Counted from the stretch's first letter, positions 16,761 through 25,324 are shown. The stretch: 39,482 bases of DNA from Neisseriaceae bacterium HSC-16F19 (GCF_024171525.1 NZ_JALJZY010000022.1:1-39482), one strand, 5' to 3'. Translations and numbers: made by a program. Notes: a model not told the origin generated them from the letters alone.

Positions 16761-17726
16761 ATGTTGGACTGGCTTAGCAGCACCTTTTCCGGCGGCGGCA
16801 TGACGGCCTTTATCACCCATCCGGCCTGTTTCGGCCACAATATGGGTGAAGGGCATCCGGAAGGGCCGGAGCGTCTGGCGGCCATACGCGACCGCCTGAT
16901 TACCGCGCAACTGATGGATTTTCTGCAAGAATACGAAGCAGAAGAGGTGAGCGAAGTCCAACTGGCACGCGTGCATCCGCCGCGTTACATCCGTTTTTTG
17001 GAGTCGGTGTCGCCCAATGTCGGCACTTACCGCGTCGACACCGACACCGCCATGAACAGCGGCACGCTCACCGCCGCGCGTTATTCCGCCGGTGCGGTGG
17101 TCAAGGCCGTCAATCTGGTGATGAACGGCAAAGTACCCAATGCCTTTTGCGCCATCCGCCCGCCCGGCCACCACGCCGAAACCGAAAAAGCCATGGGTTT
17201 CTGCTTTTTCAACAATGTGGCCGTGGGCGCCATGCACGCCTTTGCCGAATACCGCCTCAAGCGCATTGCGGTGATTGATTTCGACGTACACCACGGCAAC
17301 GGCACCGAAGAAATTTTCAAAGACGACGAGCGCGTGATGCTGCTCTCCAGTTTCCAGCACCCTTTCTTCCCCTACTGCGGCGACCGCCCCATCGGCAGCA
17401 ATCCCAATATCGTCAACGTGCCCATGCCTTCCGGCACCCGCAGCGATGCCTTCCGCGACATGGTCACCGACATCTGGCTGCCGCGCCTGCACGAATTCAA
17501 GCCCGAGCTGGTGTTTATTTCCGCCGGTTTCGATGCCCATTTGGAAGACGATATGGGCAATTTCGGCTTGGTGGAAGCCGACTATATCTGGGTGACCGAG
17601 CAGATTATGAAGATTGCCGAACAATATTGCGGCGGCAAACTGGTGTCGGTGCTGGAAGGCGGCTACGAGCTCTCTTCCCTCGCCCGCAGCGTGGCGGCGC
17701 ATGTGAAGGTGCTGGCCAACGTTTGA
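16761..17726 (+). CDS. Histone deacetylase-family amidohydrolase
   Basis: A 321-residue zinc amidohydrolase of the class II HDAC/acetylpolyamine/acetoin-utilisation superfamily. Signatures are the catalytic RPPGHHAE (two adjacent His), the metal-binding FDVHHGNGTEE and later SAGFDAH, all intact. Bacterial members remove acetyl groups from proteins, polyamines or other amides, and the substrate here is unknown. The ATG at 16761 follows AAGGAG by 7 nt. An alternative ATG 13 codons downstream (16800) has no such site. The promoter region is occupied by a Correia-type element. The gene stands alone, followed by a strong terminator. Confidence 0.88.
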   Translation: MLDWLSSTFSGGGMTAFITHPACFGHNMGEGHPEGPERLAAIRDRLITAQLMDFLQEYEAEEVSEVQLARVHPPRYIRFLESVSPNVGTYRVDTDTAMNSGTLTAARYSAGAVVKAVNLVMNGKVPNAFCAIRPPGHHAETEKAMGFCFFNNVAVGAMHAFAEYRLKRIAVIDFDVHHGNGTEEIFKDDERVMLLSSFQHPFFPYCGDRPIGSNPNIVNVPMPSGTRSDAFRDMVTDIWLPRLHEFKPELVFISAGFDAHLEDDMGNFGLVEADYIWVTEQIMKIAEQYCGGKLVSVLEGGYELSSLARSVAAHVKVLANV

Positions 17727-17742
17727 TTTTTTATGCTGATGC

Positions 17743-17776
17743 AAAACCGCTTTCAGGCTGCCTGAAAGCGGTTTTT
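17743..17776. terminator. Palindromic DUS terminator after the deacetylase gene
   Basis: AAAACCGCTTTCAGGC and GCCTGAAAGCGGTTTT form a nearly uninterrupted 16-bp stem built on two overlapping DUS words, with T residues after it. Confidence 0.85.
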
Positions 17777-17918
17777 TGTGCCTGCTGTCCATTAATTTTG
17801 AGAATAACTTCTATTTAAAAAATTGTTGGGTTAAGTTAAAATGCGCGCCAATGTCGCCGGAGCCCATGCGAACACATCCGGTTGATATTCCCACTGATAC
17901 ACCGATAAAGGAAAGTCC

Positions 17919-18911
17919 ATGTTGAAAAAAGCCTTAGCCGTATCCGTTGCCCTCTTGGCCGCCGCCCCGGCCTCTGCCGAACTGGTGGTCTATACCTCCC
18001 GTGCCGAACACCTGATCAAGCCCATTATTGAAGCCTACACCCGCCAAACCAAAGTGCCGGTGAAAATGGTCTTCGACCGCAATGCCGGTACCCTGATGGA
18101 AAAACTGCGTGCCGAAGGCGCCAACAGCCCGGCCGACGTGCTGATCACCGTGGACGGCGGCAATCTGTGGCAGGCCACGCAAATGGGCCTGCTGCGCCCG
18201 GTGAATTCCGCCACCCTCAAAGCCAATATCCCCGCCCACCTGCGCGACCCGAAAAACCAATGGTTCGGCCTGTCCGTGCGTGCGCGCACCATTTTCTACA
18301 ATACCGACAAAGTCAAACCGTCCGACCTTTCTACTTATGCCGATTTGGCCAACCCGAAATGGAAAGGCCGCCTGTGTCTGCGCACATCCAACAACGTGTA
18401 TAACCAGTCATTGGTCGGCACCATGATTCAAAGCCAGGGCGCACAGAAAACCGAAGCCATCGTGCGCGGTTGGGTGGCCAATCTGGCGGCCGAGCCCTTT
18501 GCCAACGACACCGCCCTCTTGGAAGCCATCGGCGCGGGCCGTTGTGATGTCGGCATTGCCAACACTTATTACTTCGGCCGTCTGCTCGACAAACAGCCGA
18601 ATATCAAAGTGAAAGCCTTCTTTGCCGACCAAAGCGGCCGCGGCACCCATGTGAACGTGTCCGGTGCGGGCATTACCAAGCACAGCAAAAATGCCGCCGA
18701 AGCACAGAAATTCCTCGAATGGCTGTCCAGCCCGGCCGCGCAAAACCTGTTTGCCGACCTGAACCACGAATACCCGGCCAACCCGCAAGTGCAGCCGGAC
18801 CCGAAAGTGGCCAAATGGGGCAAATTCAAACAAGACGTCATCAACGTGTCTGTGGCCGGCAGCAAACAGAAACAGGCCGTGATGCTGATGAAACGCGCCG
18901 GTTACAAATAA
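17919..18911 (+). CDS. Periplasmic iron(III)-binding protein of an ABC transporter
   Basis: A 330-residue solute-binding protein with a signal peptide (MLKKALAVSVALLAAAPASA, cleavage before ELVVYTSR). It belongs to the ferric-iron-binding group (FbpA/FutA/AfuA-like). The sequence VYTSRAEHLIKPII and the paired tyrosines in GIANTYYFGRLL are typical, the latter usually binding iron. By memory it is distinct from meningococcal FbpA. No permease or ATPase gene is adjacent, so the partners must be elsewhere. AAAGGAAAG precedes the ATG. The gap upstream contains GAGAATAACTTCTATTT (about 17800), a poor match to a Fur box. Confidence 0.85.
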   Translation: MLKKALAVSVALLAAAPASAELVVYTSRAEHLIKPIIEAYTRQTKVPVKMVFDRNAGTLMEKLRAEGANSPADVLITVDGGNLWQATQMGLLRPVNSATLKANIPAHLRDPKNQWFGLSVRARTIFYNTDKVKPSDLSTYADLANPKWKGRLCLRTSNNVYNQSLVGTMIQSQGAQKTEAIVRGWVANLAAEPFANDTALLEAIGAGRCDVGIANTYYFGRLLDKQPNIKVKAFFADQSGRGTHVNVSGAGITKHSKNAAEAQKFLEWLSSPAAQNLFADLNHEYPANPQVQPDPKVAKWGKFKQDVINVSVAGSKQKQAVMLMKRAGYK

Positions 18912-18930
18912 ACCGCCGCATGGCTTGAAC

Positions 18931-18961
18931 AAACACCCCGCCGATGCGGGGTGTTTTTTTA
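18931..18961 (+). terminator. Terminator of the iron-binding protein gene
   Basis: AAACACCCCGC (18931-18941) pairs with GCGGGGTGTTT (18946-18956) across CGAT, and more T residues follow. Confidence 0.9.
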
Positions 18962-18971
18962 TTGCCCATAG

Positions 18972-19007
18972 AAAAAAGGCTGCCTGAAAAGTTTTCAGGC
19001 AGCCTTT
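18972..19007 (-). terminator. Inverted DUS terminator of the Spy-like gene
   Basis: AAAGGCTGCCTGAAAA and TTTTCAGGCAGCCTTT form a 16-bp stem with a one-base loop. On the minus strand six T residues follow, downstream of the Spy-like gene. Confidence 0.85.
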
Positions 19008-19020
19008 CGCATATATACGC

Positions 19021-19521
19021 TTATTTATTGGTGGCAGAAGCGCCTTGTGGCAGCGGAGCTTTGCGCTCGTGTTTGCCGCCTTTGCGCTCTTGGCCTTTTT
19101 TACCCGCACCGTCACCGCGTTTGGCCAGCCATTTTTGCTGTTGCTCGGCATTGAGCACTTGGAAAATCGCATGTTGTTTGCGCAGGTGCTGCATTTCGCG
19201 TTCGGCGTGTTGCTGCTGGCGTTGCTGAATCAGCTGGCGGGCGGCATTTTCATTAAACTGACGGCCTTGCAGCAACTGCTGTTTTTGCTGGTGCCACTGC
19301 TGAAACTGCGCCTGACGGGCGGCTTGGTCGGGCTGGGGCGCGGGGCGGTATTGCTGCTCGATTTTTTCGATTTGCGCTTTTTGCGCCTCGCTCAGATTCA
19401 GGTCGCTCCAGGCGCGGTGGCCGTCGCCACGCATACCGTGGGCCACGGCCATGGCGGAAGTCAGGGAAACCAGAACCACGGCAACGGCGGTGGTGGCTTT
19501 ACGGGCAGTCATATTGTTCAT
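19021..19521 (-). CDS. Spy/CpxP-family periplasmic chaperone-like protein
   Basis: A 166-residue exported protein. After the signal peptide (hydrophobic TTAVAVVLVSLTSAMAVAHG) come two LTxxQ-like motifs typical of Spy/CpxP, LSEAQKAQIEKI near the N-terminus and LNAEQQQKWL near the C-terminus. Between them is a long Gln-rich helical region, and the tail is Lys/Gly-rich and basic. In E. coli Spy is an ATP-independent chaperone and CpxP restrains the Cpx sensor; which role applies here is unknown. The start at 19521 has GGAG upstream, and an ATG three codons later is possible. No sensor kinase gene is adjacent. Confidence 0.78.
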   Translation of the reverse strand: MNNMTARKATTAVAVVLVSLTSAMAVAHGMRGDGHRAWSDLNLSEAQKAQIEKIEQQYRPAPQPDQAARQAQFQQWHQQKQQLLQGRQFNENAARQLIQQRQQQHAEREMQHLRKQHAIFQVLNAEQQQKWLAKRGDGAGKKGQERKGGKHERKAPLPQGASATNK

Positions 19522-19668
19522 GTGTTCTCCATTAGCAAGAGTTTGTTTCAAAACGGGGCAAATGCGGGGCGCATCATAGCTACGGTAGCCGTAAAGCGGG
19601 GTTACACCGATGTAAAAACGCAGGTGAAAATGTTAATATCTTTGCCCTCAGCCGCAGGAGTACCCGCC

Positions 19669-20682
19669 ATGTCTTTACACAATTACTGGTATATCGCCGC
19701 CACCAGTGCGGCGGTAAAAAAGCGGCCGCAATGTGTGCAGCTTTTTGGCACGCATTATGTGGTGTTCCACCGCGGCGGCGGCGGCGTGTTTGCGGCGTTG
19801 CAAGACCGCTGTCCGCACCGCAATGCGCCTTTGTCCGCAGGCAAGGTGTGCGACGGGCAGATCCAATGCCCCTACCACGGCTGGCGTTTCGACGGCGACG
19901 GTCGCTTGGCGGCCATACCGGCGCTCACCGCACAAGCACTGCCCGCAATCCGCGTGCCTGCCCTGCATTGCATGGAACAGGACGGCTATGTGTGGCTGTG
20001 TCCCGGCACCCCGGCCACGGACACACCGCTGCGTTTTGCGCATTTGGGCGAGCCGGGTTGGACGTCTTTTCGCATGCGCACCCGTTTTGCCGCGCCGGTG
20101 GCGCAATGCCTGGAAAATTTTCTCGACTGCCCGCATGCGGTCTATGTGCACGAATCGTGGTTCCGCGCCCCCACCGGCCGTGCGGTGCGCGCCACGGTGC
20201 GCCATTTGGCCGACGGCGCCGAAATCGAATACCGCAACGAGCCGCGCGAACGCAGCTGGGTATGGCGCCTGCTGCAAGACAGCAACACCGACATGCGGCA
20301 CACCGACCGCTTTATCGCTCCGGCCACTTCCCGCGTGGACTACCGTTTTTCCGACCACAAGCATTACATCATCACTTCGTCCTGCACGCCGCTAAACGAT
20401 AACGAAACCGAGGTGCACACCGTCATCAGCTTCAAATACGGCCGCATCGGCCCTTTGGTGCGGCTGGTATTCGAGCCTTTGTCGCGGCTGATTATCCGCC
20501 AGGATGTCGATATTATGGCCAAGCAGCGGGCCAATATCCGCCGCTTCGGCGGTACGGAGCGCTTTTATATGAGCGATGCCGATTTGCTTATGCCCGCCAT
20601 CCTCGCCTGGCGCGAGGCGCTGGAACAGGGCGCAACCCCGCCCGCAGCCGGACTGATCCGCGAGCAGGGCTTGTTTTTGTAA
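19669..20682 (+). CDS. Rieske non-heme iron oxygenase, large-subunit type
   Basis: A 337-residue protein with an N-terminal Rieske [2Fe-2S] domain (Cys48-x-His50 and Cys67-x2-His70 in CPHRNAPLSAG and CPYHGW) and a C-terminal catalytic domain with the mononuclear iron motif (Asp153, His156, His161 in NFLDCPHAVYVH). This is the layout of ring-hydroxylating dioxygenase or demethylase alpha subunits (VanA-like). No reductase or ferredoxin gene is adjacent, so electron supply and substrate are unknown. The frame is open far upstream, overlapping the Spy-like gene, but the ATG at 19669 has GCAGGAG 8 nt before it and starts the Rieske domain sensibly. Confidence 0.85.
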   Translation: MSLHNYWYIAATSAAVKKRPQCVQLFGTHYVVFHRGGGGVFAALQDRCPHRNAPLSAGKVCDGQIQCPYHGWRFDGDGRLAAIPALTAQALPAIRVPALHCMEQDGYVWLCPGTPATDTPLRFAHLGEPGWTSFRMRTRFAAPVAQCLENFLDCPHAVYVHESWFRAPTGRAVRATVRHLADGAEIEYRNEPRERSWVWRLLQDSNTDMRHTDRFIAPATSRVDYRFSDHKHYIITSSCTPLNDNETEVHTVISFKYGRIGPLVRLVFEPLSRLIIRQDVDIMAKQRANIRRFGGTERFYMSDADLLMPAILAWREALEQGATPPAAGLIREQGLFL

Positions 20683-20711
20683 ACACAAAGGCTGCCTGAA
20701 CAGGTGTTTTC

Positions 20712-20798
20712 AGCCGTAGGTCGGATTCTTGAATCCGACATTGGGTAAAGTTGCTGCAAATGATTCAGGTGTCGGATACAAGTATCCGACCTACGGCT
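20712..20798. repeat. REP-like inverted pair of GTAG-headed hairpins
   Basis: Two units face each other between matching outer arms AGCCGTAGG and CCTACGGCT. Unit one (20716-20740) has a 9-bp stem GTCGGATTC/GAATCCGAC; unit two (20770-20794) has GTCGGATAC/GTATCCGAC. The two stems differ but both pair fully. The pair lies inside what looks like a split DUS terminator: AGGCTGCCTGAA at about 20690-20700 and TTTTCAGGCAGCC at about 20831-20843. Confidence 0.8.
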
Positions 20799-20923
20799 TT
20801 AACACCCGCCTGTTACGGCTGTCTTTCTTGTTTTCAGGCAGCCCCAAAAGTAAATTTCCTTGCCCGACAATCCCATAGCGTGCACAATCGGTGCAGCTTA
20901 TCCCATGCACAAGGAGTACCGCC

Positions 20924-21175
20924 GTGCGCTTTCATATCGGTTCCCTGATTATGGCAATCTGCGGCTTGGCCGCTCTGATTCCCGGCCTGATGACCCTGCT
21001 GGGCTACGGCCATTGGATACACCGCCTGCTCGACCAGCCGCTGGGTGCCATTGCCCTCTTGGTCATCGGCGGTTCCTGCCTGCTGGCGGCTTTTTTCCCG
21101 CTGCTGGCCGCCCACCTCACCCGCCGCGAAAACGAGCGCCACAACAGCCAATCCTCCCCGAACAAAGACACCTGA
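20924..21175 (+). CDS. Small two-helix membrane protein, unknown function
   Basis: An 83-residue hypothetical protein starting MRFHIGSLIMAICG from GTG. Two hydrophobic segments (about residues 4-24 and 40-65) suggest an inner-membrane hairpin, followed by a charged tail (RRENERHNSQSSPNKDT). AAGGAG lies 7 nt before the GTG, which decides this start; an in-frame ATG at 20891 lacks such a site. The gene stands alone and ends in a strong terminator. I do not recognise a family. Confidence 0.65.
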   Translation: MRFHIGSLIMAICGLAALIPGLMTLLGYGHWIHRLLDQPLGAIALLVIGGSCLLAAFFPLLAAHLTRRENERHNSQSSPNKDT

Positions 21176-21194
21176 ATGTTCAGGCAGCCAAAAC

Positions 21195-21228
21195 AACACC
21201 CCCTGTATGTGATACAGGGGGTGTTTGC
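21195..21228 (+). terminator. Terminator after the small membrane protein gene
   Basis: A perfect 14-bp stem (AACACCCCCTGTAT with ATACAGGGGGTGTT) with loop GTG, followed by TT. Confidence 0.85.
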
Positions 21229-21261
21229 CTATAAAAAATGCGACTTCAGGCTGCCTGAAAC

Positions 21262-21777
21262 TCAGCGCAGCACCACTTCATTGTCCAAGTGGTTTTCCGC
21301 CGCCCGGCCTGTGGCCGGGAACTGTGCTGCCAAAATGGCGGTGATTTCATCCAGAGCATTTTGCAGGCCGGGCACATAGCGTTGTTGGCGGAAATCGGCC
21401 ACCATGCGGTCGCACACCGCCTGCCACTCGCCCTCGGCCACGCAGGCGGCAATGCCGCGGTCGGCCACGATTTCCACGCGGTGGTCGGCAAACGACACAT
21501 ACACCAGCACGCCGCAGTTGTCCGCCGTGTCCCATACGCCCAAATCGGCAAACCAGCGCCAGGCGCGGCTGCGGCAGTCGTCGTTGCGCAGCAGGGCGGC
21601 GGTGTCCCAATTCGATTCGATGACAAAACGGATTTGCCCGCCGTGTTGTTGTTCGGAGGCGGCCACCGCCAGGCTGATTTGGTGCAGCGATGCGGTGGGA
21701 AAATGCCGCTGCACGCGCCAGCGCGGGTGCAGCCAGTGCGCGCGCAGGCGCTGCCATTTCTGTTGCCATGTTGCCAT
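21262..21777 (-). CDS. TPM-domain protein
   Basis: A 171-residue protein with a single TPM fold (TLP18.3/Psb32/MOLO-1), shown by WDTADNCGVLVYVSFADHRV followed by EIVADRGI. No signal peptide or clear membrane segment is seen. The ATG at 21777 lies 6 nt after GGGAGG and overlaps the stop of the preceding TPM gene by one base (TAATG), so translation is probably coupled. An ATG at 21783 touches the ribosome site. It is the last gene of the lemA operon. Confidence 0.82.
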   Translation of the reverse strand: MATWQQKWQRLRAHWLHPRWRVQRHFPTASLHQISLAVAASEQQHGGQIRFVIESNWDTAALLRNDDCRSRAWRWFADLGVWDTADNCGVLVYVSFADHRVEIVADRGIAACVAEGEWQAVCDRMVADFRQQRYVPGLQNALDEITAILAAQFPATGRAAENHLDNEVVLR

Positions 21778-22625
21778 TACCATCCTCCCGAAGCGCCGCC
21801 ACCGCGAAAACCGCCACCGCCGCCGCTGAATCCGCCACCGCCGGAGCCGCTGCTGCTGCCGCCGCCCCAGCTACCGCCGCCGCTGCCGCCGACAAAGGCT
21901 GTGCCGCGGCTCACGAATACCGCCACGCCGACGGCCAAAATCACGCTGAACAGCCAGCCGAAACCCACCAGCCAACCCGCTACCAGCATAATGCCGCCGG
22001 CCACCGCACTGCCCATCAGGCGGCCAGCCGCCGCACGCAGCAGCTGGCCGACCATAAAGGCAAACATGATCGCCATCGGCAGCAATTCGGTGCGGTCAAA
22101 TCCGTCATCATCACCGCCCTGCCAGCTTTGCGGCGGCGGCAGTTCTTCACCGGCAATCAGTTTTTCGATTTGCACCACCGCGGCGGTTATGCCTTCGTCC
22201 ATGCGGCCTTGTTGCAGATAGGGCCGCAGCACGTCATCGAGGATGCGCTTGGCGTAGGCATCGGGAATGGCGCCTTCCAGGCCGCTGCCCACCGCCAGAT
22301 GGGTTTTGCGCTCGTTTTTCACCAACAGCAGCAGCACGCCGTCGTCCACACCGGCACGCCCCGGTTTCCAAGCGTCCATGACGCGGGTGGCGTAGTCAAA
22401 CGGCGTTTCCGGGGCGATGGCATCCACCGTCAGCACCACAATCTGGCTGCCGTTTTGTCGGGCGTAGTCGAGCAGATGGCGGTTGAGTTCGGCACGCGCC
22501 TGCGGCTGCATCATCTGCGCAGTATCCGTGACCGGCGCGGTCAAGGCGGGCACCGCCGTCTGCGCCCACAGCCACGGACTGAACAGGCACAGCCACAATG
22601 CGGCCAAGCAAGAACGCAGCGTCAT
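21777..22625 (-). CDS. YgcG-type TPM-domain membrane protein with Gly-rich tail
   Basis: A 282-residue protein: signal peptide (cleavage near LWA|Q), a TPM domain (about 25-150, with DDGVLLLLVKNERKTHLAVG), one or two membrane segments (about 185-245), then a Gly/Ser-rich tail containing SGGGGGFRGGGASGGW. This architecture is the widespread YgcG/TPM family next to LemA. The periplasmic TPM domain is sometimes described as phosphatase-like, but bacterial function is unclear. It starts 3 nt after lemA and overlaps the next gene by one base. Confidence 0.88.
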   Translation of the reverse strand: MTLRSCLAALWLCLFSPWLWAQTAVPALTAPVTDTAQMMQPQARAELNRHLLDYARQNGSQIVVLTVDAIAPETPFDYATRVMDAWKPGRAGVDDGVLLLLVKNERKTHLAVGSGLEGAIPDAYAKRILDDVLRPYLQQGRMDEGITAAVVQIEKLIAGEELPPPQSWQGGDDDGFDRTELLPMAIMFAFMVGQLLRAAAGRLMGSAVAGGIMLVAGWLVGFGWLFSVILAVGVAVFVSRGTAFVGGSGGGSWGGGSSSGSGGGGFSGGGGGFRGGGASGGW

Positions 22626-22628
22626 CGC

Positions 22629-23219
22629 TTAAAACTCAACCTTGGGCGCTTGTTGGATTTGCGCCTCGTTTTCCACGGTGAAATTCGGGCGCACGCTCAT
22701 GCCGAACATTTTGGCGGTCAGGTTTTGCGGGAACTGGCGCACACTGGTGTTGTAGATGCGCACGGCCTCGATATAGCGGTTGCGCGCCAGCGCAATGCGG
22801 TTTTCCGTGCCTTCCAGCTGTGCTTGCAGGTCGCGGAAGTTTTGGTCGGCCTTGAGTTGCGGATAGTTTTCGGTCACCACCAACAGGCGGCCGATGGCGC
22901 TGCCCAACTCGCCCTGCGCTTGGGCATAGGCTTTCATCTTGGCCTCGTCCGTGGCATCGGCGGCGGTCATATTGATGCTGCCCACACGCGCACGCGCTTC
23001 GGTTACCGCCACCAGCACCTGCTCCTCGTGTTTGACATAGCCTTTCACGGTGTTTTCCAGATTGGGAATCAAATCCGCGCGGCGCTGGTATTGGTTGACC
23101 ACTTCCGCCCAAGCCGCGTCCGCCGCCTCATCCTGCGCCTGCAGGGTGTTGTAACCGCAGCCGCTCAAGCCCAAAATCAGCACCAGGGCGGCTAGCCAGG
23201 AAAAATAAGGTTTCAACAT
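22629..23219 (-). CDS. lemA: LemA family lipoprotein-like membrane protein
   Basis: A 196-residue LemA homologue. The N-terminus has a hydrophobic segment ending LSGCGYN, a lipobox-like site. The remainder is the family's four-helix bundle, with the hallmark stretches YQRRADLIPNLENTVKGY, YPQLKADQNFRDLQ and ENRIALARNRYIEAVRIYN. The biochemical role of LemA is not established; it consistently occurs with TPM-domain genes, as here. AAGGAAA precedes the ATG. It is first in a tight three-gene operon, downstream of a miniature element at 23255-23438 that may affect its promoter. Confidence 0.92.
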   Translation of the reverse strand: MLKPYFSWLAALVLILGLSGCGYNTLQAQDEAADAAWAEVVNQYQRRADLIPNLENTVKGYVKHEEQVLVAVTEARARVGSINMTAADATDEAKMKAYAQAQGELGSAIGRLLVVTENYPQLKADQNFRDLQAQLEGTENRIALARNRYIEAVRIYNTSVRQFPQNLTAKMFGMSVRPNFTVENEAQIQQAPKVEF

Positions 23220-23254
23220 AGGTGTTTCCTTGTGTTTACATCAGATTAAAAACA

Positions 23255-23438
23255 GAGACCTTTGCAAAACCCCCATCTGCGGCGCATTTGAAGCGTTGGA
23301 AGTTTATGCCCGCAGGGGTACTGCTCGCTCGCTTGCGTTGTCATAGGATGTCTGTCCCACAGGGATTTCCTACGGTCACGCTCGCTGCGCTGCTACGCCT
23401 TGAACTGCATCCACATCTGGAGGCTTTGCAAAGGTCTC
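23255..23438 (+). mobile_element. Miniature element with GAGACCTTTGCAAA ends, copy B
   Basis: A 184-bp non-coding element with terminal inverted repeats GAGACCTTTGCAAA (23255-23268) and TTTGCAAAGGTCTC (23425-23438). Both flanks match copy A (8453-8595) in the opposite orientation. It is longer by about 40 bp; the extra includes TCTGTCCCACAGGGATTTC (23351-23369), which resembles the insert in Correia-type copy 4. The ends recall IS5-family elements of Neisseria from memory, suggesting mobilisation by such a transposase. It lies between lemA and the flavin oxidoreductase gene; the 267-base gap has no gene. Confidence 0.75.
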
Positions 23439-23486
23439 AAACAGTGTGCAGTGTAGCACGATTGCCGGACTGCCTTTCAGGCAGCC

Positions 23487-24626
23487 TCAAATATCCCTGG
23501 GCCGCCAGTCCCTGTTGCCCTTCAGCGGCGGCAGCCAGTCCATGCCTTCCAGACAGCGCGACCACAGCAAGGGCGGAATGCGGTAACGGTCGGCACGTTG
23601 CGGGTCCAGTTCGGTGACAATATCCTGCTCGCGCCCGTCCTGCACCCATTCGGCCCAATCGGGATTGAGCATCACCGCCTTGCCTAGGGCAATGAATTCC
23701 GCCCAGCCGGTTTGATACGCGGCCAGCGCGTCTTCGGCGCTGCGCAGATTGCCCACGCCGATGAGCGACAGACGGCTGTTGAGATGGGCATGCAGCTGTT
23801 CGATGCGGGTGCGCGCGGGGTCGGCACCGCGGCGGGCGGTTTTGTAGAAATCCCATAAAGACACATGCAGGTATTGCAAAGGCCGCTGCGCCAGCGCGTC
23901 GATAAGGGCGAAGCTGTCCTGCATGGTCAGCCCGAACTCGCCCGGCTCTTCCGGTGAAAAACGGTAGCCGACGATAAAATCCGGCCGTTGGTGTTGCGCG
24001 CGCACCGCCAGCACGGCATCGGCCACCGCCAGCGGAAAGCGCATGCGCGCCTCGCGGCTGCCGCCCCAAGCATCCTGGCGGCGGTTAGTAGCTGCCGAAT
24101 AAAACTGTTGCAGCAAATATTGGTTGGCGCCGTGGATTTCCACACCGTCGAAACCGGCCCGCAAGGCCAAATCGGCAGCACGGGCAAAGGCGACCACCAG
24201 CGCCTGAATCTCCGCCCCGTCCAAGGCGCGGGCGCCGCCGGTATCACCTGAAGGCGCAACCACCGCAGCACCGTGCAACAGCTCCGGCACGGCTTTCAAA
24301 CCGCCGTGATGCAGTTGCAGCAGGGCTTTGGCACCTTGTTCGTGGGCCAGCGCGGCGATTGCGCGCAGGCTGGGCAAATCCTGCTCACCCATGGCCGCAG
24401 GCTGGCCGCTAAACGCCTTGCCTTCGGGCGACACCAGCGTGGCAGCGGAGACAAACAGACCGAAACCGCGGAAACGCTCTTGCAAAAACAGGCGCTCGTC
24501 CGCACTCAGGCTGCCGTCTTCGTGCGAGGCCCAATGGGTCATCGGCGCCACCACCAGACGGTTGGGCACGGTGACGCCGTTGTTGAAGGTATAAGGTTGG
24601 AATAAGGGCTGAAATTTCGGATTCAT
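23487..24626 (-). CDS. NADH:flavin oxidoreductase (old yellow enzyme family)
   Basis: A 379-residue FMN-dependent TIM-barrel ene-reductase. Family features are NRLVVAPMTHWAS near the N-terminus, LLQLHHGG, the substrate/FMN region IHGANQYLLQQFYS, and IGVGNLRS toward the C-terminus. Such enzymes reduce activated C=C bonds with NAD(P)H; the physiological substrate is unknown. The frame is open to 24740, but the extra N-terminus is atypical and would overlap the divergent promoter region, so I use the ATG at 24626. It is transcribed away from the membrane protein gene at 24743. Confidence 0.85.
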   Translation of the reverse strand: MNPKFQPLFQPYTFNNGVTVPNRLVVAPMTHWASHEDGSLSADERLFLQERFRGFGLFVSAATLVSPEGKAFSGQPAAMGEQDLPSLRAIAALAHEQGAKALLQLHHGGLKAVPELLHGAAVVAPSGDTGGARALDGAEIQALVVAFARAADLALRAGFDGVEIHGANQYLLQQFYSAATNRRQDAWGGSREARMRFPLAVADAVLAVRAQHQRPDFIVGYRFSPEEPGEFGLTMQDSFALIDALAQRPLQYLHVSLWDFYKTARRGADPARTRIEQLHAHLNSRLSLIGVGNLRSAEDALAAYQTGWAEFIALGKAVMLNPDWAEWVQDGREQDIVTELDPQRADRYRIPPLLWSRCLEGMDWLPPLKGNRDWRPRDI

Positions 24627-24742
24627 CGCGTATCGGGAGGACCGACAAGAAAACACCATACTGGGGGCGTTTGGGCGGAATAAAAGGGGCGGATGGTATG
24701 ATACGGGGCTTTTGTTTCTTTTCAGGCAGCCTGAAACCACTT

Positions 24743-25324
24743 ATGTCCGCCCGCTTTATCCTGCCCCTGCTGTTCACCGCCGCCGCCACGCTGGCTTTTT
24801 ATCTTTGGCAAAACCATTTTGCACTGCACGGCGGCGCCATTGCCTTCCCCAAGGCCGCGTGGCTGGGCATGACCGTGTTTTACTGGCTGCTGCTGCCGCC
24901 GCTGCTGTTCACGCGGGCGGACATTGAAGCGCGCCTGCGCCGGGCCTATCTGTGGTTCTGGCTGCCCATGCTGGCGCGCGCGCTGATTGAATTGTGGCTG
25001 CTCTACGGCCCTGGTGGCTGGCAATACGCCTACGGCATTGCCCACGATGCCTTCAGCCTGGTCTTGCTGCTGGGACTGTATGCTTATTGCCGCCGCAGCC
25101 GCCCTGCCCTGTGGCGGCACACGCTGGCGGTGATGGCGGCCATGTTTGCGGCGGAAATCTATTTTGCCCGCTATATCTCCGCTTTTAACCACGGCATTCA
25201 TCAGGCGGATTTGTGGTTTATCGGCTGGGAAGCGCCGCACCTGCCGAACCAGCTGTTTACCACCCTGTGCGTATTGTGCCTGAGTGCCTGGCTGCTACAT
25301 CTCTCACGACACTGGAAACCGTAA
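24743..25324 (+). CDS. Polytopic inner-membrane protein, unknown
   Basis: A 193-residue protein with about five hydrophobic segments (near residues 5-22, 35-55, 68-90, 98-118, 125-145, with another near the C-terminus), rich in Trp, Tyr and Leu. No family motif is recognised. It starts directly after a palindromic DUS (about 24719-24736). An in-frame ATG at 24671 would read through that DUS, so I prefer 24743 (MSARFILPLLF). It is followed at one base by a small gene, so the two are likely cotranscribed. Confidence 0.68.
   Translation: MSARFILPLLFTAAATLAFYLWQNHFALHGGAIAFPKAAWLGMTVFYWLLLPPLLFTRADIEARLRRAYLWFWLPMLARALIELWLLYGPGGWQYAYGIAHDAFSLVLLLGLYAYCRRSRPALWRHTLAVMAAMFAAEIYFARYISAFNHGIHQADLWFIGWEAPHLPNQLFTTLCVLCLSAWLLHLSRHWKP

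Noticed and set aside
17798..17818. Possible Fur box upstream of the iron-binding protein gene
   Set aside because: Only one half of the site resembles the consensus; the other half matches poorly, so it is not listed as a feature.
19045..19668. Long N-terminal extension of the Rieske protein
   Set aside because: It overlaps the Spy-like gene in antisense and has Leu-rich low-complexity sequence; the Rieske domain and a good ribosome site begin at 19669.
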